Shown: piece by piece, positions 9,192 through 18,982 of the stretch
Layout of the letters: each line of letters opens with the position of its first letter
How positions within the stretch are numbered: the first letter of the stretch is position 1
From: Oxalobacteraceae bacterium
GTDB lineage: Bacteria > Pseudomonadota > Gammaproteobacteria > Burkholderiales > Burkholderiaceae_D
NCBI GenBank assembly: GCA_021298975.1
Contig: JAJTGC010000003.1
Coordinates: 1-64,000 of the forward strand
Direction: 5' to 3'
Length of the DNA: 64,000 bases
The notes under the pieces: generated by a model
Database searches by the model: none
The model's input: only the letters and a program-made list of their open reading frames with translations
What the model was told of the DNA's origin: nothing
Program-made: the position numbers and the translations under genes

Positions 9192-10187
9192 TCAGCTTGC
9201 ATAGCGCAGCGCGTCTGGCTCGCTCGGCTGCAGCAGGACCTGATCCGACAGAAAACGCACCAGCCGTTTTGGCAGCCACGCCAGAGAGCCCGGCAGATAG
9301 CCGCTTGCAAATCCCACATGCCCACCCTGCGCCGGATATTCCAGAATGACGGATGAAGCGGCCTTGCGTGGCAGATGTCGCGCTGGCAGAAAAGGATCAT
9401 TGCGGGCATTCATCACCAGCGTGGGCACGGTGATATTGTTGAGAACATGTTTCGCGCTGGCTCTGTCCCAATAATCATTGGTATCACGGTAGCCATGCAA
9501 CGGCGCCGTAACCACATTATCGAACGCATACAGATCACGCGCAGCCAGCATGCGTTCTTTGTCAAAGAGTTTGGGGAATTGTTCGAGCTTTTGCAGGCAT
9601 TTGGGTTTCAGTGTCTGAAGAAATGCGCGCGTGTAAATCATGTTCACGCCGCGCGACAGTGCAGCACCGCCTGCAGCAAGATCAAGCGGTGCCGAGATCG
9701 CGCAGGCAGCATCTACAAAGGCGGTGTCCTCTGCGAATTCACCCAGCCAACGCAAGAGGGCATTGCCTCCCAGCGAAATGCCGACGGCAAAAAAATCCGA
9801 TGCATTGCGTACCTGCGGATGAACCGTCAGGCGGCGCAGGATCCAGTCGATTTCATTGGCATCGCCGGAGTGATAAAAACGCGGCGCGCGATTGAGTTCG
9901 CCAGAGCAGCCACGAAAGTGCGGCACTGCACCCGACCAGCCCAGCGACTCGATGTAATGCAAAATCGCGCGTGCATAATGACTTGATGATGAACCTTCGA
10001 GCCCATGAAAGAGGGTGATGAAAGGTTTACCCGGCAGACCTTCGACGAAATCCACATCGATGAAATCACCATCGGTGCTGTCCCAGCGTTCACGATGCAG
10101 TGTGACTTCAGGTGGGCTGATACATTTGGCTGGATAGATGGTTTGCAGATGTCCACCCGGCAGCCAGAAGGGTGCACGATAATCCAT
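9192..10187 (-). CDS. YheT-like alpha/beta-hydrolase
   Basis: 331 residues of the AB-hydrolase YheT/ABHD1-3 type: start APFWLPGGHLQTIYP, oxyanion region FHGLEGSSSSHYARA, HFRGCSGE, nucleophile elbow GISLGGNALLRWLGE, acid residue in NARNDPFLP and catalytic histidine in GGHVGF. Members act on esters of unclear nature, possibly lipids; the substrate is unknown. No signal peptide. Its ATG overlaps the TGA of the upstream SnoaL-like gene (TGATG at 10189-10185), indicating translational coupling. Confidence 0.85.
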   Translation of the reverse strand: MDYRAPFWLPGGHLQTIYPAKCISPPEVTLHRERWDSTDGDFIDVDFVEGLPGKPFITLFHGLEGSSSSHYARAILHYIESLGWSGAVPHFRGCSGELNRAPRFYHSGDANEIDWILRRLTVHPQVRNASDFFAVGISLGGNALLRWLGEFAEDTAFVDAACAISAPLDLAAGGAALSRGVNMIYTRAFLQTLKPKCLQKLEQFPKLFDKERMLAARDLYAFDNVVTAPLHGYRDTNDYWDRASAKHVLNNITVPTLVMNARNDPFLPARHLPRKAASSVILEYPAQGGHVGFASGYLPGSLAWLPKRLVRFLSDQVLLQPSEPDALRYAS

Positions 10188-10624
10188 CAGTGCAGTACGC
10201 CCGAGCCACTGGCTTGATCATCCGCGGGCGCACCGGATGCGATTGAGGCGTGGTGTACCACCATACGCCAGCCCTGCGGTGTTTTGAGATACACATTGGT
10301 GGCGACGATATGCGCTTGCTGCCAGTCGGGATCGTCGGGTGTTTTTACTACTTCGATGAGACTGTGAACGGCGCTGCTCATGTTCTGGTTCACGTGCAGG
10401 TGACGCGGCCGGATATGGACCGGTCCACGCTGGAAAATCATTTCCCATGATTCGCGTATCGCCGCGTGACCCTGCAAGCGAGGCGCGCCGGGGTGGATAC
10501 AGCTGATTTCATCCTCATCTGCCCACAAAGCCATCAGACTTTCCAGATCTGCACGTGCGATGGCGTCGTAGAACGCGTGTTCTACGTCGTCGGCGGTGGC
10601 AAAAATTCGAATCGGATTGGGCAT
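10187..10624 (-). CDS. SnoaL/NTF2-like domain protein
   Basis: 145 residues from the ATG at 10624 (MPNPIRIFATADDVEHAFYD); an in-frame start 16 codons further upstream is less likely. The cone-shaped NTF2-like fold is indicated by the opening helix AFYDAIARADLESLMALW, ADEDEISCIHPG, RESWEMIF and the end WRMVVHHAS. Such proteins are often called DUF4440 or SnoaL-like; many are ligand-binding or enzyme domains, but no reaction is assigned. Overlaps the YheT-like gene by one base and follows the zf-CHCC gene by about 70 bases. Confidence 0.8.
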   Translation of the reverse strand: MPNPIRIFATADDVEHAFYDAIARADLESLMALWADEDEISCIHPGAPRLQGHAAIRESWEMIFQRGPVHIRPRHLHVNQNMSSAVHSLIEVVKTPDDPDWQQAHIVATNVYLKTPQGWRMVVHHASIASGAPADDQASGSGVLH

Positions 10625-10693
10625 AAGCAGCGCATCTTTTTTTATACAGGGCAGTGTGGCCACCCATGCCACGACTGCCAGGTCTCGTCGGTA

Positions 10694-10885
10694 TCAGTGC
10701 CCGGAAGCGTGAGCGCCGGGCTTGAGCTGATACTGGGTGCTGCAATAAGGGCATTTCGCGTGACCCTGGTCGTTGAAATCCAGCGATACGCGCGGATGAG
10801 AAGACCAGACCGGCATGGCCTTGTTCGGGCAATACGCCGGCAGATCCTGACTATCAAGCTCTACAACTGAGGAGGGCTGTGTCAT
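10694..10885 (-). CDS. zf-CHCC zinc-finger protein
   Basis: 63 residues with the CHCC ligands Cys in AYCPNKAMPVW, His in SSHPRVSLD and the pair in KCPYCSTQY, matching the zf-CHCC domain of the NDUFS6 type, which in bacteria is a small free-standing protein. A zinc site of C-H-C-C type is expected; in mitochondria the relative assists complex I assembly, but the bacterial role is not settled. It begins 15 bases after ilvE, a conserved arrangement in betaproteobacteria as far as I know. Confidence 0.9.
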   Translation of the reverse strand: MTQPSSVVELDSQDLPAYCPNKAMPVWSSHPRVSLDFNDQGHAKCPYCSTQYQLKPGAHASGH

Positions 10886-10900
10886 TCGTTCATCCTTGGC

Positions 10901-11821
10901 TCAGACAGGCGTCAGCCAGTGCTTGTATTTTGCTGCCTTGCCGCTTGCGACGTCAAAGAACAGCGACTGCAGTTGTTCTGTCACGGGTCCCCGGCTGCCC
11001 GCCCCAATCTGACGGCCGTCGAGCTCGCGAATGGGTGTCACCTCGGCGGCAGTGCCCGTGAAGAAGGCTTCGTCAGCACAGTAAATTTCATCCCGTGTGA
11101 TGCGCTTTTCTATGACCTCGATGCCCTGATCGCGCGCCATGGTGAGCACGGAGTCGCGGGTAATGCCATCGAGGCAGCTGGCCAGATCTGGCGTGTAAAT
11201 CTTGCCGGCTTTGACGATAAAGATATTTTCGCCCGCACCCTCGGAGACATAACCCTCGGTGTCCAGCAGCAGTGCTTCGTCATAGCCATCGGCGGTCACT
11301 TCCTGATTGGCCAGAATGGAGTTGATGTAATACCCACTGGCCTTCGCGCGCACCATGGACGCGTTCACATGATGGCGGGTGAAGGATGACGTTTTAACCC
11401 GTATACCTTTGGCAAGTCCTTCTTCGCCAAGGTAAGCACCCCAGGGCCAGGCGGCGACCGAGACGTGAATGGTATTGCCACGCGCGGAAACGCCCATTTT
11501 TTCCGAACCTATCCAGGCGAGCGGACGGATGTAGCAAGATTCCAACTGGTTGGCGCGCACCACATCGCGTTGCGCGGTCATCAGCGTTTCCATATCAAAG
11601 GGCAGCTTCATCTGGAAAATCTTCGCTGAATTGAACAGGCGCTGCGTGTGTTCTTTCAGACGGAAAATCGCGGTGCCATCGACGGTTTTGTAGGCGCGCA
11701 CACCCTCGAAAATCGCCATGCCATAGTGCAGGCTGTGGGTCAGCATATGCAAAGTGGCGTCACGCCACTCGATCATGTGGCCGTCTTTCCAGATCTTGCC
11801 GTCGCGGTCAGCCATGGACAT
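10901..11821 (-). CDS. ilvE: Branched-chain amino acid aminotransferase
   Basis: 306 residues from ATG 11821 (MSMADRDGKIWKDGHMIEW), chosen because GGGAGA lies 7 bases upstream; a longer frame adds six residues. Fold type IV PLP enzyme: HSLHYGMAIFEGVRAY, RLFNSAKIFQM, Schiff-base lysine in VRAKASGYYINSILA, phosphate-binding EGAGENIFIV and DGITRDSVL. It transfers the amino group between Leu/Ile/Val and 2-oxoglutarate in the cytoplasm. First gene of a five-gene minus-strand cluster and divergent from azlCD, a branched-chain amino acid exporter, so synthesis and export of the same compounds share one intergenic region. Confidence 0.95.
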   Translation of the reverse strand: MSMADRDGKIWKDGHMIEWRDATLHMLTHSLHYGMAIFEGVRAYKTVDGTAIFRLKEHTQRLFNSAKIFQMKLPFDMETLMTAQRDVVRANQLESCYIRPLAWIGSEKMGVSARGNTIHVSVAAWPWGAYLGEEGLAKGIRVKTSSFTRHHVNASMVRAKASGYYINSILANQEVTADGYDEALLLDTEGYVSEGAGENIFIVKAGKIYTPDLASCLDGITRDSVLTMARDQGIEVIEKRITRDEIYCADEAFFTGTAAEVTPIRELDGRQIGAGSRGPVTEQLQSLFFDVASGKAAKYKHWLTPV

Positions 11822-12135
11822 GAAACATTCTCCCGTCAATATTGCAAAACGACGATTTTAACGGATTCAGGGCCCGTCTCGTTAGCCTGATGGTGGTTTG
11901 GCAGGTAGGCGCTGATGAAAAACCCCTAATATTTTTTGGCAAAGGGAAGCCAGCCAAACCCGTGGTTGGCGAACACCCGGCGTTGGCGCGTGCCGCTGGC
12001 TGCATCTGAAAAAGGATTTGCTCGGGCGGCTTGTCGTCAAAGTCTGTTTTCAGGCCGGTCGCGACAATTTACAAACAGACACTTAGAATGTCGGATTGCC
12101 GGTTGACCACGGCTGTCGAATTTTTACACCATTCC
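11822..12135. promoter_or_regulatory. Divergent control region between ilvE and azlC (314 bases)
   Basis: This gap holds the starts of two divergent units concerned with branched-chain amino acids. I see no gene in it. There is no unambiguous -35/-10 pair; the AT-rich patch CCCTAATATTTTTTGG at about 11926-11941 is the most promoter-like spot. A regulator such as Lrp could act here, but no site can be called by eye. Confidence 0.35.
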
Positions 12136-12891
12136 ATGAATCCCACCCCCGCCGAAGCAGCAGAGCGCGAGCGCGCCGCGTTCTGGGATGGGGTGCGCGT
12201 CAGCACGCAAACCATGCCGGGCCTTTTTGCGTGGGGCACGGTCACTGGCATGGCGATGGTGCAGGCGGGTCTGACGATCTGGCAGGCCTTGCTGATGACC
12301 ATCACCGTTTACGCAGGATCGGCGCAGCTGGCGGTTTTGCCGCTGATTACAGCAAGTGTGCCGCTGGGCGTCATCGTGTTTACGGGGTTCATGGTGAATT
12401 TGCGGTTCGTCATATTCAGTGCCGTCATTGGTCCTCATTTTGCCCATCTGCCTTGGTATCAGCGGCTTTGGTACGGCTATTTCAATGTGGACGTGATCAT
12501 GGCCTTCTTCCCTCAGCGCTATCCCGCGCACACCGTGGGCAAGACCAGCGGCAAGGTCGCCTATTTCAAAGGGCTGGCGATGCCCAACTGGACCGCCTGG
12601 CAGGCCGGTACCGTGACCGGCATTCTGCTGGCCAGCCAGATTCCGGCCACTTGGGGCATTGGTTTTGCAGGCACGCTGGCATTGCTGGCGATTACCGTGC
12701 CCCTGGTTGCCAACCGCCCCACGTTGATAGGCGTGGTGGTGGCCAGCTTGGTGTCAATCATGAGCGTTGGGCTACCGTACCGGCTGGGCTTGCTGGTGGC
12801 AATGGTGCTCGGTATTGCCGCAGCAGTGGTCGCTGACCGGTTGATCTCGCAGCGTGCCTCTGTGGCCAGACCGGATCCCCCGCATGAGTAA
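12136..12891 (+). CDS. azlC: AzlC family branched-chain amino acid exporter, large subunit
   Basis: 251 residues from ATG 12136 (MNPTPAEAAERERAAFWDGV). The family signature VYAGSAQLAVLPL and FMVNLRFVIFSAVIG are present, with 7-8 predicted membrane segments. AzlC with AzlD (YgaZH type) exports branched-chain amino acids and analogues across the inner membrane. The longer in-frame start at 12031 lacks a sensible leader. Overlaps azlD by eight bases. Confidence 0.9.
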   Translation: MNPTPAEAAERERAAFWDGVRVSTQTMPGLFAWGTVTGMAMVQAGLTIWQALLMTITVYAGSAQLAVLPLITASVPLGVIVFTGFMVNLRFVIFSAVIGPHFAHLPWYQRLWYGYFNVDVIMAFFPQRYPAHTVGKTSGKVAYFKGLAMPNWTAWQAGTVTGILLASQIPATWGIGFAGTLALLAITVPLVANRPTLIGVVVASLVSIMSVGLPYRLGLLVAMVLGIAAAVVADRLISQRASVARPDPPHE

Positions 12892-13207
12892 TAACGAATT
12901 CCTGCTGCTGATTGGGCTCATGACCATTGGCACCGTGGTGGGGCGCGGATTTTTCTTCCTGTTCGCTCAGTCGGTGCGCATGCCCGAGTGGCTCCAGCAT
13001 GCGCTCAGTTTTGTGCCGGCCGTGGCGCTGGCGGCGATTCTGGCGCCTGATCTGCTGCTGTCGGGCGGCGTGGTGGTCGAGCCGTGGAAAAACATCCGGC
13101 TGCTGGCGGCCATCGCAGCCGTGCTTTTCTTCCTCAAAACGCGTCATTTGCTGGGGACACTCGTCTTTGGCATGGCCTGTTTTACGCTGCTGCGCTTGTT
13201 CAGCTGA
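12884..13207 (+). CDS. azlD: AzlD family transporter, small subunit
   Basis: 107 residues from ATG 12884 (MSNNEFLLLIGLMTIGTVVG). Four hydrophobic helices, with the family patterns RGFFFLFAQSVRMPEW and VPAVALAAILAPDLLL. It is the small partner of AzlC; overlap with the upstream stop means coupled translation. It is the usual length (about 105-110). Ends 109 bases before pgk. Confidence 0.9.
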   Translation: MSNNEFLLLIGLMTIGTVVGRGFFFLFAQSVRMPEWLQHALSFVPAVALAAILAPDLLLSGGVVVEPWKNIRLLAAIAAVLFFLKTRHLLGTLVFGMACFTLLRLFS

Positions 13208-13249
13208 GCTTCGCGCCCGCCATAGCGTCATGCCGGTCTGGCAACGGTC

Positions 13250-13275
13250 TTGGCGCGTATGGGCTGCGGTAAAAT
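13250..13275 (+). promoter_or_regulatory. Probable promoter of the pgk-pyk-fba genes
   Basis: A TAAAAT box lies at 13270-13275, 42 bases before the pgk start. TTGGCG upstream is a possible -35 but the spacing, about 14 bases, is short. The run of co-directed genes makes a promoter here necessary; the exact boxes are uncertain. Confidence 0.35.
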
Positions 13276-13316
13276 AGCGGGCTTTTCCAAAGCCACTCTC
13301 ACCGAAAAAATCCGAC

Positions 13317-14507
13317 ATGCGATTCAACCGACTCAGTGATCTCATCGAACAGAATCAGCTCCAGGGTAAACGCGTTTTTATTCGGGCTGATCTGAATGTG
13401 CCTCAGGATGAGACCGGCCAGATCACTGAGGACACCCGCATACGCGCATCGGTTCCCGCCATACAGGCGGCACTGCAGGCGGGCGCTGCTGTTATGGTCA
13501 CTTCGCATCTGGGTCGTCCGACCGAGGGTGAACTCAAGGCCGAGGACACACTCGCGCCCGTTGCTCGGCGTCTGTCTGAATTACTGGGCAAGCCCGTCGC
13601 GCTCAAACAGCACTGGGTGGATGGCGTCTCGGTAGCGCCCGGCGAGGTGGTGATGCTGGAAAATTGCCGTGTCAACGCCGGCGAAAAGAAAAACAGTGAT
13701 GAGCTCGCCAGAAAAATGGCGGCGCTCTGTGATGTGTATGTCAACGATGCGTTTGGGACTGCGCACCGGGCTGAAGCCACCACGCACGGCATGGCGAAGT
13801 TCGCGCCCATCGCTTGCGCCGGCCCACTGCTCGCGGCCGAGTTGGACGCGCTGGGCAAGGCGCTGGGGCAACCGGCCAAGCCACTCGCTGCGATCGTCGC
13901 CGGCTCCAAGGTGTCGACCAAGCTCACCATTCTCAAATCGCTGGCCAGCAAAGTGGATCGACTGATTGTCGGCGGTGGTATCGCCAACACCTTCATGCTT
14001 GCGGCAGGTCTGCCGATTGGCAAATCGCTCGCCGAACCCGATCTGGTCGGCGAAGCCAAAGCCATCATCGACATCATGGCCGCGCGCGGTGCGACGGTGC
14101 CTATCCCGACGGATGTGGTGTGCGCGAAAGAGTTTTCGCCGACCGCCGTGGCCACGATCAAGTCCGTGCATGATGTCGCAGCCGATGACCTGATCCTCGA
14201 TATTGGCCCCAAGACCGCCGATCTGCTGGCAGCGCAATTGCTGGATGCCGGCACCATTGTCTGGAATGGCCCGGTCGGAGTATTCGAATTCGATCAGTTC
14301 GGTAACGGCACGCAAACACTTGCGGCGGCGATTGCCCGGTCCAGCGGTTTTTCGATCGCGGGCGGTGGTGACACACTGGCGGCGATTGCCAAATACGGTA
14401 TTGCCGACAAGGTCGGCTATATCTCTACCGGCGGTGGGGCTTTCCTCGAATTCCTCGAGGGTAAGGTACTCCCAGCCGTCGACATACTCGAGCAACGCGC
14501 ACAATAA
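13317..14507 (+). CDS. pgk: Phosphoglycerate kinase
   Basis: 396 residues, the usual bacterial length. Substrate-binding RADLNVP near residue 22, SHLGRP about 62-67, [23 protein letters not shown], nucleotide-binding [27 protein letters not shown] and the C-terminal GGGDTLAA and STGGGAFLE. It makes ATP from 1,3-bisphosphoglycerate in lower glycolysis. First gene of a three-gene unit; pyk starts 10 bases after its stop. Confidence 0.97.
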   Translation: MRFNRLSDLIEQNQLQGKRVFIRADLNVPQDETGQITEDTRIRASVPAIQAALQAGAAVMVTSHLGRPTEGELKAEDTLAPVARRLSELLGKPVALKQHWVDGVSVAPGEVVMLENCRVNAGEKKNSDELARKMAALCDVYVNDAFGTAHRAEATTHGMAKFAPIACAGPLLAAELDALGKALGQPAKPLAAIVAGSKVSTKLTILKSLASKVDRLIVGGGIANTFMLAAGLPIGKSLAEPDLVGEAKAIIDIMAARGATVPIPTDVVCAKEFSPTAVATIKSVHDVAADDLILDIGPKTADLLAAQLLDAGTIVWNGPVGVFEFDQFGNGTQTLAAAIARSSGFSIAGGGDTLAAIAKYGIADKVGYISTGGGAFLEFLEGKVLPAVDILEQRAQ

Positions 14508-14517
14508 AGACCCCCTG

Positions 14518-15957
14518 ATGAAAACTCGCGCCACCAAGATCGTTGCCACTATCGGCCCTGCCTCCAATACGCCGGACATTCTCAAACGCATGATCGAAGC
14601 GGGCGTGGATGTTGTGCGCCTCAACTTCTCGCACGGCACCGCAGAAGATCATGTCGCACGGGCGCAGATGGTGCGTGATGCTGCGGCCGCTTGCGGTCGT
14701 GAGATCGCGATCATGGCAGATTTGCAGGGGCCGAAAATCCGGGTCGGTAAGTTCAAGGACGGCAAGATTGAGCTCGTCAAAGGCGAAAAATTCATTCTTG
14801 ATGCCCAGTGCGAAATGGGCGACCAGCATCGCGCCGGTCTTGATTACAAAGAATTGCCGAACGATCTCAAGCCTGACGATGTGCTGCTGCTTAATGATGG
14901 GTTGATCGTGCTGGTCGTTTCCCATGTAAAGGGTAGCGAAATCCATACGACCGTGAAAATCGGTGGCGAGCTGTCCAACAACAAGGGCATCAACCGCCAA
15001 GGCGGCGGCTTATCTGCACCCGCATTGACCGCGAAAGACATGGAAGACATCAAGACTGCCATGCGTCTGGGGGCTGATTTCGTCGCGGTGTCGTTTCCCA
15101 AAAATGCCACCGACATGGAAATGGCGCGGCAACTGGCCAATATCGCTGGTGAGGCGTACGGCATCAAGCCACAGATGATTGCAAAGATCGAGCGCGCCGA
15201 GGCGATTCCGCGCTTGCAGGAAATCCTTGATGCATCCGACGGCATCATGGTCGCGCGCGGTGACTTGGCCGTGGAAGTTGGCAACGCAGCCGTGCCCGCG
15301 CTGCAGAAACGCATGATTCGCATGGCACGCGCAAGCAACAAGCTGGCGATCACGGCCACGCAAATGATGGAGTCCATGATTCAGAATGCCATCCCCACAC
15401 GTGCTGAAGTCTCTGATGTGGCGAATGCGGTGCTCGATGGCACGGACGCCGTGATGACCTCGGCGGAAACAGCCGCGGGCAAGTATCCGGTAGAAACTGT
15501 GGAAACCATGGTGGCGGTCTGTGCCGAGGCCGAGAAATCAGAGCTTCTGTCGCTTGATGCAGATTTTTTGAATGTGACCTTCACCCGCATTGATCAATCG
15601 ATTGCGTACGGTGCCTTGTTTACCGCCTATCACCTGCAGGCCGCCGCGATTGTTGCGCTCACTGAATCTGGCTCGACGCCGCTGTGGATGAGCCGGCACA
15701 ATATCGGCATGCCGATTTATGCGATGACGCCGAGTCTCGCAACCCAGCGCAAGCTTGCGCTCTACCGCAATGTGCACACACTCCAACTCAAGCCGTCATC
15801 GGCTGACCGTGAAAAGGTACTCGCCGATGTCGAGGCCTTGCTGGTCGCCAAAAAGCTGGCCGTCAAAAATGACATGATCGTCGTGACCTGGGGCGAGCCC
15901 ATGGGTCAGGTCGGTGGTACCAACGCCCTGAAGATCACAAAGATCGGCGAACGATAA
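14518..15957 (+). CDS. pyk: Pyruvate kinase
   Basis: 479 residues from ATG 14518 (MKTRATKIVATIGPASNTPD), ten bases after pgk. Motifs: RLNFSHGTAEDH, MADLQGPKIRVGKF, the catalytic lysine region FVAVSFPKNA, KIERAEAIPRLQEI, MVARGDLAVEVG and ATQMMESMI, then the C-terminal allosteric-type domain. It converts phosphoenolpyruvate and ADP to pyruvate and ATP. The in-frame region upstream of 14518 overlaps pgk and is not a credible start. Confidence 0.97.
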   Translation: MKTRATKIVATIGPASNTPDILKRMIEAGVDVVRLNFSHGTAEDHVARAQMVRDAAAACGREIAIMADLQGPKIRVGKFKDGKIELVKGEKFILDAQCEMGDQHRAGLDYKELPNDLKPDDVLLLNDGLIVLVVSHVKGSEIHTTVKIGGELSNNKGINRQGGGLSAPALTAKDMEDIKTAMRLGADFVAVSFPKNATDMEMARQLANIAGEAYGIKPQMIAKIERAEAIPRLQEILDASDGIMVARGDLAVEVGNAAVPALQKRMIRMARASNKLAITATQMMESMIQNAIPTRAEVSDVANAVLDGTDAVMTSAETAAGKYPVETVETMVAVCAEAEKSELLSLDADFLNVTFTRIDQSIAYGALFTAYHLQAAAIVALTESGSTPLWMSRHNIGMPIYAMTPSLATQRKLALYRNVHTLQLKPSSADREKVLADVEALLVAKKLAVKNDMIVVTWGEPMGQVGGTNALKITKIGER

Positions 15958-15981
15958 TTTTTACTTCCGGAGATTTTGAAC

Positions 15982-17046
15982 ATGCCTCTCGTTTCAATGC
16001 GCCAGCTACTGGATCATGCTGCAGAAAATACGTATGGTTTACCCGCATTCAATGTCAATAATCTTGAGCAGGTGTCGGCGATCATGGCCGCTGCCGATGA
16101 AGTGGGTGCACCTGTCATCATGCAAGCCTCGGCCGGGGCGCGCAAATATGCCGGTGAAGCTTTTTTGCGTCATCTGATTTCTGCAGCGGTTGAAGCGTAT
16201 CCGCATATTCCTATTGTCATGCATCAGGATCACGGCCAGTCGCCGGCGGTGTGCATGGCAGCGATACGTTCCGGTTTTTCATCGGTGATGATGGATGGCT
16301 CGTTGGAAGAAGACGGCAAATCAGTGGCCAGCTATGAATACAACGTGGAAGTTTCGCGTCGTGTGGTGGATTTTTCTCATGCGATTGGCGTGACAGTGGA
16401 AGCCGAACTCGGCGTGCTGGGTTCGCTGGAAACCATGAAGGGCGATAAAGAAGATGGTCATGGTGCCGAGGGTACGATGACCCGCGAGCAGTTGCTGACC
16501 GATGCCAGTCAGGCCGCTGACTTCGTCCGTCAGACCCGGTGTGATGCGCTGGCCATTGCGATCGGAACCAGTCATGGTGCCTACAAATTTTCGCGCAAAC
16601 CGACAGGCGACATTCTGGCGATTGACCGTATCAAGGAAATCCACGCACGCATTCCGAACACCCATCTGGTCATGCATGGCTCATCCAGCGTGCCGCAGGA
16701 ATTGCTGGCCGAGATACGTCAGTTCGGTGGCGACATGAAGGAGACCTATGGTGTGCCGGTAGAAGAAATTCAGGAAGGCATACGTCACGGGGTTCGCAAG
16801 ATCAATATCGATACCGACATTCGCCTGGCCATGACGGCTGCGGTGCGCCGCTACCTGTTTGAAAATCCGTCGAAATTCGATCCGCGCGATTATCTGAAAC
16901 CAGCGCGGGACGCGGCGATGAAGATTGTGAAGGCGCGTTATTTGTCATTTGGTTGTGAAGGTCAGGCTGCAAAAATCAAGCCCTTGTCGCTGGAGAAAAT
17001 GGCGGAGAAGTACAAGAAGGGTGAGTTGTCGCAGGTGGTTAACTGA
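15982..17046 (+). CDS. fba: Class II fructose-1,6-bisphosphate aldolase
   Basis: 354 residues from ATG 15982, preceded by CCGGAGA at good distance; a TTG two codons earlier is in frame. Zinc-enzyme features: [20 protein letters not shown] with the zinc histidines, [47 protein letters not shown] and [12 protein letters not shown]. This is the long CbbA-type class II form. It interconverts fructose 1,6-bisphosphate with dihydroxyacetone phosphate and glyceraldehyde 3-phosphate. It follows pyk by 24 bases and is the last gene before the repeat element. Confidence 0.96.
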   Translation: MPLVSMRQLLDHAAENTYGLPAFNVNNLEQVSAIMAAADEVGAPVIMQASAGARKYAGEAFLRHLISAAVEAYPHIPIVMHQDHGQSPAVCMAAIRSGFSSVMMDGSLEEDGKSVASYEYNVEVSRRVVDFSHAIGVTVEAELGVLGSLETMKGDKEDGHGAEGTMTREQLLTDASQAADFVRQTRCDALAIAIGTSHGAYKFSRKPTGDILAIDRIKEIHARIPNTHLVMHGSSSVPQELLAEIRQFGGDMKETYGVPVEEIQEGIRHGVRKINIDTDIRLAMTAAVRRYLFENPSKFDPRDYLKPARDAAMKIVKARYLSFGCEGQAAKIKPLSLEKMAEKYKKGELSQVVN

Positions 17047-17070
17047 TCGCTGCTGTGACTGGCGACTAAA

Positions 17071-17498
17071 GACACTGGATCCCGGCTTTCGCCCACTACT
17101 GTCCGGAACATTCGAAGTCATGCACCACTGAACACTGATGAGCAGTTTTTCTGACTAGATTGCATAGGATTTTTGCGGGCATTTCAGTCTTCTTGCTTGG
17201 CTGGATTTTCGACGGATTGATGATGGACTCCAGCTTTCGCTGGGGTGACGGAATTTAGAACCATCAGCCTGAAAATCGGCACCCCGGCGAAAGCTGGGGT
17301 CCATGATCGTTAACGGTAAGAGACTGATCAGTTGGAATTCGTGTCAGGGCGGATGTTCCGGACAGCGGTGGGCTTTCGCCGAGATAACAATGTTGAGGGT
17401 AACAGTTCTAAAAACGTCATTCCGACTCAGACCGGGATTGCGATGTTGAGGGCAACTGCTCCAAAACGTCATCCCGGCGAAAGCCGGGATCCAGTGTC
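17071..17498. repeat. 428-bp inverted-repeat element between fba and purC
   Basis: Perfect 23-bp terminal inverted repeats lie at 17071-17093 and 17476-17498; their outer part reads GACACTGGATCCCGGCTTTC. Inside are two further inverted pairs built on the same CCAGCTTTCGCTGG-like core (about 17226-17246 and 17281-17303) and a second, inverted copy of the TTCCGGACAG block at about 17355-17364. It contains no open frame of note. The left part, about 17076-17230, is repeated in the opposite direction at 46640-46795. It looks like a nested, non-coding mobile or REP-type repeat; RNA from it would fold strongly and may end or stabilise fba mRNA. Confidence 0.85.
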
Positions 17499-17586
17499 GT
17501 TAATTTTATAAAAAGTATCTTCATACCCTGTGACCTGCATCAGCACCGCAATCCAGCATCCCGAAAGCATCACCCAAACATAAACC

Positions 17587-18483
17587 ATGAACAGTCTCTA
17601 CCAATCCACCATCACCTCACTACCGCTACTGGGTCGCGGCAAAGTCCGTGACAACTACGCCGTGGGTGATGACAAAATATTGATCGTCACTTCCGATCGC
17701 CTGTCTGCTTTCGATGTCGTGATGAACGAGCCCATTCCTGCCAAAGGCCGAGTGCTCAATCAGATGTCCGACTTCTGGTTCGACAAGCTCGCGCATGTCG
17801 TGCCGAATCATCTGACAGGTATTGCACCGGAATCGGTGGTCTCTGCGGATGAGGCAGAGCAGGTGCGTGGACGCGCCGTTGTGGCCAAGCGCCTGAAACC
17901 AATTCTGGTCGAGGCCGTCGTACGCGGCTATCTGATCGGATCGGGGTGGAAAGATTATCAGGCGACCGGTGCTGTCTGCGGCATTCCTTTGCCTGCCGGT
18001 TTGCAGATGGCAGCAAAACTTCCCGAGCCGCTCTTCACACCCGCAGCGAAGGCAGATATGGGTGAGCATGACGAAAACATCAGCTTTGATGAGATGGAAA
18101 AGCGCATTGGCCCCGTGCTGGCTGCGCACATGCGCGAGATCAGCATACAGCTGTATCAGACAGCGGCTGATTATGCGGCGACACGCGGCATCATCATCGC
18201 CGATACCAAGTTCGAATTTGGTTTGGACGAAAACGGCGTGCTGCATCTGATGGATGAGGTGCTGACTGCCGATTCATCACGTTTCTGGCCGGCAGATTCC
18301 TATGCGCCGGGAGGATCGCCGCCTTCATTTGACAAGCAATTCGTGCGTGATTATCTCGAGACGCTGAAAGACTGGAACAAGACCGCACCAGCGCCGGCGC
18401 TGCCTGCGGACGTTATTGAAAAAACCGGTGCCAAATATCGTGAGGCTTTGTATCGCCTCACCGGTCATCATCTGAAGGATTGA
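17587..18483 (+). CDS. purC: Phosphoribosylaminoimidazole-succinocarboxamide synthase
   Basis: 298 residues, the longer proteobacterial type. Family motifs: [65 protein letters not shown] and [14 protein letters not shown]. The enzyme joins aspartate to carboxyaminoimidazole ribonucleotide using ATP. No strong ribosome site precedes ATG 17587 and no purine riboswitch is visible in the 88 bases after the repeat. purE follows after one base. Confidence 0.97.
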   Translation: MNSLYQSTITSLPLLGRGKVRDNYAVGDDKILIVTSDRLSAFDVVMNEPIPAKGRVLNQMSDFWFDKLAHVVPNHLTGIAPESVVSADEAEQVRGRAVVAKRLKPILVEAVVRGYLIGSGWKDYQATGAVCGIPLPAGLQMAAKLPEPLFTPAAKADMGEHDENISFDEMEKRIGPVLAAHMREISIQLYQTAADYAATRGIIIADTKFEFGLDENGVLHLMDEVLTADSSRFWPADSYAPGGSPPSFDKQFVRDYLETLKDWNKTAPAPALPADVIEKTGAKYREALYRLTGHHLKD

Positions 18484-18484
18484 T

Positions 18485-18982
18485 ATGAGCACAGCAAACA
18501 AGCCGCTGGTCGGTGTGGTGATGGGTTCCTCATCCGACTGGGATGTGATGCAGCATGCGGTCGCCATACTGAAAGAATTCGGTGTCGCGCATGAAGCGCA
18601 GGTATTGTCCGCGCACCGCATGCCGGATCAGATGTTCGACTACGCAAAGGCGGCACGCGAACGCGGACTGCGCGCCATCATCGCCGGTGCCGGCGGCGCT
18701 GCGCATCTGCCCGGCATGATCGCGTCGCAAACCATCGTGCCCGTGCTTGGCGTACCGGTGCCTTCCAAATATCTGCGCGGTGAAGATTCGCTGCTGTCCA
18801 TTGTGCAAATGCCCAAAGGCATACCGGTGGCGACGTTTGCGATTGGCGAAGCGGGTGCGGCGAATGCAGCGCTGGCAGCGGTCGCGATGCTGGCAGCCGA
18901 TGATTCCTCGCTTGCTGAAAAGCTGCTGCAATTCCGCGCGCAGCAAACCAAGGCCGCGATGGCCATGAAACTGCCTGAATGA
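18485..18982 (+). CDS. purE: N5-carboxyaminoimidazole ribonucleotide mutase
   Basis: 165 residues with [13 protein letters not shown] at the N-terminus, [13 protein letters not shown], and [14 protein letters not shown], followed by PVLGVPVPS. Class I PurE, which moves the carboxyl group of N5-CAIR to C4. It works with PurK, whose start overlaps its stop by four bases (ATGA), so stoichiometric synthesis is expected. Confidence 0.97.
   Translation: MSTANKPLVGVVMGSSSDWDVMQHAVAILKEFGVAHEAQVLSAHRMPDQMFDYAKAARERGLRAIIAGAGGAAHLPGMIASQTIVPVLGVPVPSKYLRGEDSLLSIVQMPKGIPVATFAIGEAGAANAALAAVAMLAADDSSLAEKLLQFRAQQTKAAMAMKLPE

Noticed and set aside
13403-14639. Long minus-strand frames (284 and 352 codons) across pgk
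   Set aside because: pgk is certain on the plus strand and the frames show no domain.
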